Origin: Microbacterium gorillae
Lineage (GTDB): Bacteria; Actinomycetota; Actinomycetes; Actinomycetales; Microbacteriaceae
Direction: 5' to 3'
DNA: 64,000 nt
Assembly: GCF_000826185.2 (NCBI RefSeq)
Contig: NZ_LN648875.1
Location: 1,563,853-1,627,852, forward strand
The notes under the pieces were generated by a model. The model was not told where the DNA came from. It saw only the letters and a program-made list of their open reading frames with translations, and ran no database searches. Within the stretch, counting starts at the first letter, position 1. Each line of letters opens with the position of its first letter. Both the position numbers and the translations under genes were made by a program. Below are positions 59,453-64,000 of this stretch, one piece after another.

Positions 59453-60316
59453 TCAGTTCTTCCCGGTGCGGATGAACTCCGTGGCGTCGGTGGTGCGATC
59501 CCACCGCACGTCGTTGACCACCAGGGTCGGCGTGGAGAATCCGGTGCCGCCGCCGGCGAGCGGACCGTTCAGAGCGGCGGTGCCGGTGATGCGCTGAGTG
59601 GACACCGACACCCAGTCGCTGAAGGTCCCCCCGGTGACGCAGGCGTCGACCGACGCGGGAACGCCGGCGCCGTGCAGCACGTCCAGGATCTCCGTGTCGC
59701 TCAGCCCTGCGGAACCCTCCTCCGGCTGCGCGGCGTACATCGCCTTCTGCGCGTCGAGGAACGCGTCCGGCGCCGTGTCGGCCACGCACGCCGCGGCGTT
59801 CGTCGCCCGCAGCGAGAAGTCGGTGGAGTAGGCGTTCCCGAGGATCGAGATCGGGAACACCTCGAGCGTGGCGGAGCCGGACGCGACCCGGCTCATGATC
59901 GTATCGAGGTTGTCCTCCTCGAACGACTTGCACGCCGGGCAGGTCCAGTCGACGTAGAGGCGGATGTGGTCGACCTTGCCCGTGCCGGGCCACTGCCGCG
60001 CCGTCGGCAGGGTGTTCGCCGCGAGCGCCGGCGTGCTCACCGGCTGGACGCCGCCGTCGGGCACAGCCTGGAACGCGATCCCGCCGGTGTTCATGTTCGC
60101 GGGACCGGCGGAGGCGGACACCCGCTCGGTGGCTGGTCCCGGCTGGTTGATGACGATGACCGCGATGATGACGGCCACCACGGCGATGGCGGCGGTGACG
60201 ATCGCCGGCACCAGAATGCGGCGGCGCTTCAGGCGCTTCTGGGCCTCGGCATGCGCGAGGCGGTCGGCCTCGCGCGCAGCCGCGAGTCGCTGCGCCTTCG
60301 TCGGTCGCTGTGCCAT
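59453..60316 (-). CDS. DsbA-like thioredoxin-fold protein, membrane anchored
   Basis: A 287-residue exported disulfide oxidoreductase: basic, Lys/Arg/Gln-rich cytoplasmic N-terminus, one helix (about 35-58), then a DsbA-type thioredoxin domain with active site WTCPACKSFEEDN near residues 125-137 and cis-Pro region GFSTPTLVVN. Four further Cys are present. It probably assists disulfide formation in exported proteins. AAGGAG before the ATG at 60316 decides the start in a longer frame. Confidence 0.9.
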   Translation of the reverse strand: MAQRPTKAQRLAAAREADRLAHAEAQKRLKRRRILVPAIVTAAIAVVAVIIAVIVINQPGPATERVSASAGPANMNTGGIAFQAVPDGGVQPVSTPALAANTLPTARQWPGTGKVDHIRLYVDWTCPACKSFEEDNLDTIMSRVASGSATLEVFPISILGNAYSTDFSLRATNAAACVADTAPDAFLDAQKAMYAAQPEEGSAGLSDTEILDVLHGAGVPASVDACVTGGTFSDWVSVSTQRITGTAALNGPLAGGGTGFSTPTLVVNDVRWDRTTDATEFIRTGKN

Positions 60317-60500
60317 TTCGTCGTGCTCCTTCGTCGTCCCGGATCCAGTGAACCATGTCGCTCCTGGACGGGCCCGGTCGGCGGGATCAGCCGGGGGAGA
60401 CGCCGGCGCGCCCCCACCCGGACGGTGACCGCCTTTCCGCGAAATCCGCGTGTCGGCGCCTGCGTGATAACGTTCCCGGCACAGGAGAGACGGAGCGGAG

Positions 60501-61526
60501 ATGGGTCGAGCTGAGCGACGTCTCACGGTGAAGGACGTGGCCGAAGCGGCCGGAGTGAGTCCGATGACCGTCTCGCGCACTCTCGCCGGCGGACAGAACG
60601 TGCGCCCGGACGTGCAGGAGCGGGTGCGCGCTGCGGTCCGCGAGCTCGGCTATCACCGCAACGAGAACGCGCGCAGCCTCCGGCCCGGACAGAGCAGCGG
60701 ACTGGTCGGCGTCGCCATCACGAACATCTCCAACCCCTACTACAGCACCTTCGCGCTGGGCGTCGAGGAGGAAGCCGCGTTGACCGGACGCCGGATTCTG
60801 CTCGGCAACACCGGGGAGGACCCCGAGCGCGAGGACCAGCTCCTGCGCGATTTCCTCGGGCGTCGGGTCGAGGGACTGATCATCGTCCCGACCACGACCA
60901 CGGCCGATCACCTGCGCGGTGCCCCGGATGTGCCCCTCGTGCTCGCCTCCCGCGTCGTGCCCGGGGTGGAGGCCGACCACGTCGTCCTCGCCGATTGCGC
61001 CGGCGCCGAAGAGGGGACCGGCGCGCTCCTGGACGCCGGACACCGTCGCATCGGGTTCCTCGGCAACCTCCCCGGGATCTTCACGAGCTCGCGGCGCCTG
61101 CGCGGCTTCGAACGCGCGCACGAGCTGCGCGGCCTGAGCGTCGACCCGGCCCTCATCTCCACCGGTCAGCAGGACACCGAGACCGCCGCCGTGGCCATGG
61201 GCCGACTGCTCGCGCTCGCGGACCCGCCCACAGCGGTGTTCTGCGCCAACAACCGCAATGCGATCGGGGCGATGGCGGAGATCGGTCGGATTCTCGCCAG
61301 CGGTGAGCGGACCGCGGCCGAGATGCCGGAGCTGATGAGCTTTGACGACTTCGAGCTGTCCGAGCTGATGCCCGTTCCGGTCAGCGTGATCCGCCATGAC
61401 GCGCGCGAGATGGGGCGCCGAGCGGCGCGACTTCTGCTGGACCGGCTCGACGGCGGCGGCGATTCGGCGTCTCACGGGTACCGCAGCATCGAGCTGCCGG
61501 TCGAAGTCGTCCGACGCACGCGCTAG
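60501..61526 (+). CDS. LacI-family transcriptional regulator
   Basis: A 341-residue regulator with the LacI helix-turn-helix (TVKDVAEAAGVSPMTVSRTL), hinge segment (NENARSLRPGQSSGLVGVAI) and periplasmic-binding-protein-like sensor domain. GGAGA precedes the ATG. It is immediately upstream of a sugar kinase and mannose-6-phosphate isomerase, whose promoter carries a matching pseudo-palindrome, so it probably represses them. Confidence 0.93.
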   Translation: MGRAERRLTVKDVAEAAGVSPMTVSRTLAGGQNVRPDVQERVRAAVRELGYHRNENARSLRPGQSSGLVGVAITNISNPYYSTFALGVEEEAALTGRRILLGNTGEDPEREDQLLRDFLGRRVEGLIIVPTTTTADHLRGAPDVPLVLASRVVPGVEADHVVLADCAGAEEGTGALLDAGHRRIGFLGNLPGIFTSSRRLRGFERAHELRGLSVDPALISTGQQDTETAAVAMGRLLALADPPTAVFCANNRNAIGAMAEIGRILASGERTAAEMPELMSFDDFELSELMPVPVSVIRHDAREMGRRAARLLLDRLDGGGDSASHGYRSIELPVEVVRRTR

Positions 61527-61555
61527 CGCGCACCATCCGCTCGGACGGAGGATGA

Positions 61556-61590
61556 TTGACGCTGTCCCTCGCCATTGATATCGTTACCAA
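61556..61590 (+). promoter_or_regulatory. Promoter and LacI-type operator of the sugar-kinase/isomerase pair
   Basis: TTGACG (61556-61561), 17 nt, TATCGT (61579-61584). A pseudo-palindrome TTGATATCGTTACCAA (61575-61590) overlaps the -10, with 12 of 16 positions symmetrical and the central CG typical of LacI-family operators. Confidence 0.6.
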
Positions 61591-61618
61591 AATTCAGGGC
61601 GCGCGAAGAGGAGCGACG

Positions 61619-62491
61619 GTGGAGCTGGCGATCGACTTCGGCGGAACCGAGGTCAAGATCGGGTTGATCGAGGCGGGTGAGTTCATCCGCACGTTCGCGA
61701 TCCCGGCCGAGACCGGCTCCCGGGACGTGCTCGAGCGCGCTGCCGCCGCGGTCGCCGACGTCGCCGGCGTGAGCGCCGTCGGCATCGCGGTGCCGGGTGT
61801 GCTCGCGCCCGGCGGCCGAGCGATGCTCGCCGCGAACGACAAGTACGAGCCCCTCGTCGGCGTCGACCTCATCGATTGGGCCGGCGCGACGTTCGGACTC
61901 CCGGCCGTGGTCGAGAACGATGCGCGCGCGGCGCTGCTCGGTGAGCTCGCCCCGGGTGGGTGTGCCGACGGAGTGCGCGACGCGGTGCTGCTCACGCTCG
62001 GTACCGGGATCGGAACGGCGGCGGTCATGGGCGGGGTGCCGATCCGGGGTGCCCACGGTCATGCCGGAATTCTCGGTGGTCACGTGACGGTCGACATCGA
62101 CGGTCCACCCTGCCCGTGCGGAAACATCGGGTGCGCGGAGCAGCTCGCCTCCAGCCGCACGCTGCGCGAGGCGGGAATCGGACCGGAGCAGTGGGCGTCC
62201 GCCGCCGCCGGGACGGCGACCCTCGCGGTACGGCGCGCAATCGAGGCGCATCTGCGGGTGTGGGGCGCGGTGGCGGTCACGATGTGCCACATGTACGACC
62301 CGGACGTCGTCGTCCTGACCGGCGGGATCCTGCGAGCGGGGGACATCGTGCGCGAGGGGATCGAGCGCTGGCTGGACGCGCACCTGTGGTCCACGGCGCA
62401 CCGCCCCGAGGTGCGGGTGCCGTCCGCACCGGAGCATTCCGTCCTGCGTGGCCTGGCCGTCCTGGCCGCCGATGTCGAAGGGAAATCATGA
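61619..62491 (+). CDS. ROK-family sugar kinase (glucokinase-like)
   Basis: A 290-residue kinase. ATP-binding AIDFGGTEVKIG at the N-terminus, catalytic-Asp region VVENDARAALLGE, and zinc motif CPCGNIGCAEQ are present, so unlike the ROK protein at 3083 this one looks catalytically competent. It would phosphorylate a hexose such as mannose or glucose. The GTG at 61619 follows GAGGAG; the frame also starts at 61556 within the promoter. The stop overlaps the isomerase start (ATGA). Confidence 0.92.
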   Translation: MELAIDFGGTEVKIGLIEAGEFIRTFAIPAETGSRDVLERAAAAVADVAGVSAVGIAVPGVLAPGGRAMLAANDKYEPLVGVDLIDWAGATFGLPAVVENDARAALLGELAPGGCADGVRDAVLLTLGTGIGTAAVMGGVPIRGAHGHAGILGGHVTVDIDGPPCPCGNIGCAEQLASSRTLREAGIGPEQWASAAAGTATLAVRRAIEAHLRVWGAVAVTMCHMYDPDVVVLTGGILRAGDIVREGIERWLDAHLWSTAHRPEVRVPSAPEHSVLRGLAVLAADVEGKS

Positions 62492-64000
62492 CCGCGGATC
62501 GAGACATGTCGCTGGTGTCCGGAGACCATCGTCCCGGTGCATACGATCTCCAACCCACGGTGCCGCTGCCGCCGGGGGAGCGGGTGCGTCATGGTGCGGA
62601 CGCCTGGCGTGATGTCGCTGCGGCGGGGTCGCGCATCGTGCTGGTCGACGCCTACCCGGGCACGAACCTCGTCGCCCTCCACGCCGAGCTGACCGCCGCT
62701 CTGCCGGACTGGCGCCTGATGGATGTCGAACGCGCAGCGCGCCCGATCGCCGAGATCGATCGGATGATCGCCCAGAACCTCACCGACGACCGGGTGTTCG
62801 GCGTGCTCTCGCACCAGAACCTCCCGGACTTCTACGACGGCGAGGCGCTCGCCACCCTGGCTCGCCAGATCGCCGCGCTGGACGGGCCGGTCATCGTGAC
62901 CGGATGGGGTGCGGCGCTGCTGGAGCCGCTGCTGGCGGAACCGGTGACCCTCGTCCTCGCCGACCTCGCGCGCTGGGAGATCCAGTTGCGACAGCGCGCG
63001 GGCGCGCCGAACTGGCACTGCGACAACGGCGACGAGGATCCCCTGCGCAAGTACAAGCGCGGCTTCTTCGTGGAGTGGCGCGTGGCCGATCGGCACAAGC
63101 GGGGCCTGTTCGATCGCGTCGACTTCGTCTACGACTCCGCCGCCCTCGCTCCCGCGCGAGCGCGCCCGGACGAGCCGGGCATGATCACCGGGGCCGCGTT
63201 CCGGGGTGCCCTGGCCGCCGCGACGGAGGGTCCGTTCCGCCTCGTTCCGTTCTTCGATCCCGGGGTCTGGGGCGGTCAGTGGATGAAGCAGCTCATCGAT
63301 CTGGACCGGTCCGAGCGGAATTACGCCTGGTGCTTCGACTGCGTCCCGGAGGAGAACTCGCTGCTGCTCGAGGGGGACGGCGGAGTCGTCGAGATCCCCG
63401 CCCTCGATCTCGTCCTGACGGAGCCGCGACGGCTGCTGGGTCAGAAGACCTTCGCCCGCTTCGGGGCCGAATTCCCGATCCGGTTCGACTTCCTGGACAC
63501 GATGGAGGGTGGCAACCTCTCCCTGCAGGTTCATCCGCTCACGGACTACATCCAGAACACGTTCGGCATGCACTACACGCAGGACGAGAGCTACTACCTC
63601 CTGGATGCGGAACCCGGGGCGGTGGTCTACCTGGGCCTGAGAGAGGGGGTCGACCCGGACGCGATGATTCGCGATCTGGAGGCGGCTCAAGCGGGTGATG
63701 CCCCGTTCCCGGCGGAGCGGTACGTCAACACCTTCCCGGCACGCAAGCACGACCACTTCGCGATCCCGGCCGGCACCGTGCACTCGTCCGGGGCGAACTC
63801 CATGGTGCTGGAGATCTCCGCGACACCGTTCATCTTCACGTTCAAACTGTGGGACTGGGGGCGAGTGGGGCTGGACGGCCGTCCGCGCCCGGTGCACCTC
63901 GAGCACGGCGTCCGCAACATCCAGTGGAACCGCGACACGGCGTGGACGCGGGAGAATCTGGTCGGTCGTGTCGAGCTGATCGCCGGTGACGGTCCGGACC
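62488..64000 (+). CDS. manA: Mannose-6-phosphate isomerase, class I, long form (3' end missing)
   Basis: The first 504 residues of an isomerase that runs off the window. The N-terminal ~190 residues form an extra domain resembling a nucleoside-kinase-like fold without a P-loop, as in the ~580-residue long-form PMIs. The catalytic part begins with FFDPGVWGGQWMKQLI near residue 254. Metal ligands are visible in LQVHPLTD (near 346), DESYYLL and GTVHSSG (near 432). It interconverts mannose-6-phosphate and fructose-6-phosphate. It is coupled to the upstream kinase by an ATGA overlap, so imported or released mannose could be phosphorylated and enter glycolysis. Confidence 0.9.
   Translation, partial: MTADRDMSLVSGDHRPGAYDLQPTVPLPPGERVRHGADAWRDVAAAGSRIVLVDAYPGTNLVALHAELTAALPDWRLMDVERAARPIAEIDRMIAQNLTDDRVFGVLSHQNLPDFYDGEALATLARQIAALDGPVIVTGWGAALLEPLLAEPVTLVLADLARWEIQLRQRAGAPNWHCDNGDEDPLRKYKRGFFVEWRVADRHKRGLFDRVDFVYDSAALAPARARPDEPGMITGAAFRGALAAATEGPFRLVPFFDPGVWGGQWMKQLIDLDRSERNYAWCFDCVPEENSLLLEGDGGVVEIPALDLVLTEPRRLLGQKTFARFGAEFPIRFDFLDTMEGGNLSLQVHPLTDYIQNTFGMHYTQDESYYLLDAEPGAVVYLGLREGVDPDAMIRDLEAAQAGDAPFPAERYVNTFPARKHDHFAIPAGTVHSSGANSMVLEISATPFIFTFKLWDWGRVGLDGRPRPVHLEHGVRNIQWNRDTAWTRENLVGRVELIAGDGPD

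Noticed and set aside
1..64000. tRNA, rRNA, CRISPR, prophage or riboswitch elements
   Set aside because: I looked by eye for conserved arms, regular short spacers, integrases and known aptamer patterns and saw none. A covariance-model scan could still find a small RNA.

Overview
The window is 64 kb of GC-rich DNA, densely packed with genes on both strands. Stop/start overlaps of 4 nt (ATGA or GTGA) are common, and many monocistronic genes have a -10 hexamer 6-7 nt before the start codon, as in leaderless mRNAs. These traits, two DUF222/HNH genes and a run of actinobacterial families point to an actinobacterium, most likely Microbacteriaceae (Microbacterium-like). The taxonomic call is inference. 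I saw no rRNA, tRNA, CRISPR array or prophage. Both ends cut through genes: a LytTR response regulator on the left and a mannose-6-phosphate isomerase on the right.

Layout. 1-2463: LytTR regulator, small membrane protein and sodium:solute symporter, translationally coupled. 3011-10998: a regulated uptake operon with promoter, perfect operator, an ORF joining a ROK repressor to a Gfo/Idh/MocA oxidoreductase, and a complete Dpp/Opp-type ABC transporter. The binding-protein gene carries an apparent 1-nt frameshift at its 3' end. 11042-19307: DNA metabolism (DinB2-like polymerase, UvrD-like helicase, RecQ), a methyltransferase and a tandem TetR regulator. 19342-21994: paired operator sites, a possible 37-aa ORF with a stem-loop, and a large acyl-CoA dehydrogenase/oxidase. 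22067-24750: a DUF222/HNH gene bracketed by ~190-bp inverted repeats. 24915-27257: a ~780-residue membrane protein made of xxxLxxG heptads. 27513-35698: Tag glycosylase, a two-enzyme flavoprotein fusion, RDD-FHA plus PP2C signalling pair, a degenerate resolvase-like protein, Na+/H+ antiporter and zinc peptidase.

35695-49155: prolyl aminopeptidase, a Fic remnant beside a perfect palindrome, a transporter/aldehyde dehydrogenase pair, glutaredoxin, two glycosyltransferases, a GntR-controlled lactate or 2-hydroxyacid dehydrogenase, a second DUF222/HNH gene and a LysE remnant. 49152-56661: RibD-like reductase and TetR, an acyltransferase with an unknown partner, a DUF2510 protein, a YCII protein coupled to a frameshifted sigma factor, and alanine dehydrogenase with a divergent Lrp regulator. 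56736-64000: YeiH exporter, nucleosidase-like protein, ABM membrane protein, DsbA-like oxidoreductase, then a sugar module (LacI regulator, ROK kinase, mannose-6-phosphate isomerase).

Most notable: the ROK/oxidoreductase ORF with a strong internal start; the inverted-repeat HNH element; three genes whose 3' ends, including the stop codon, are duplicated just downstream; two single-base frameshifts that look recent or artefactual; and the tandem TetR with two operator-like sites overlapping a promoter for a tiny ORF.
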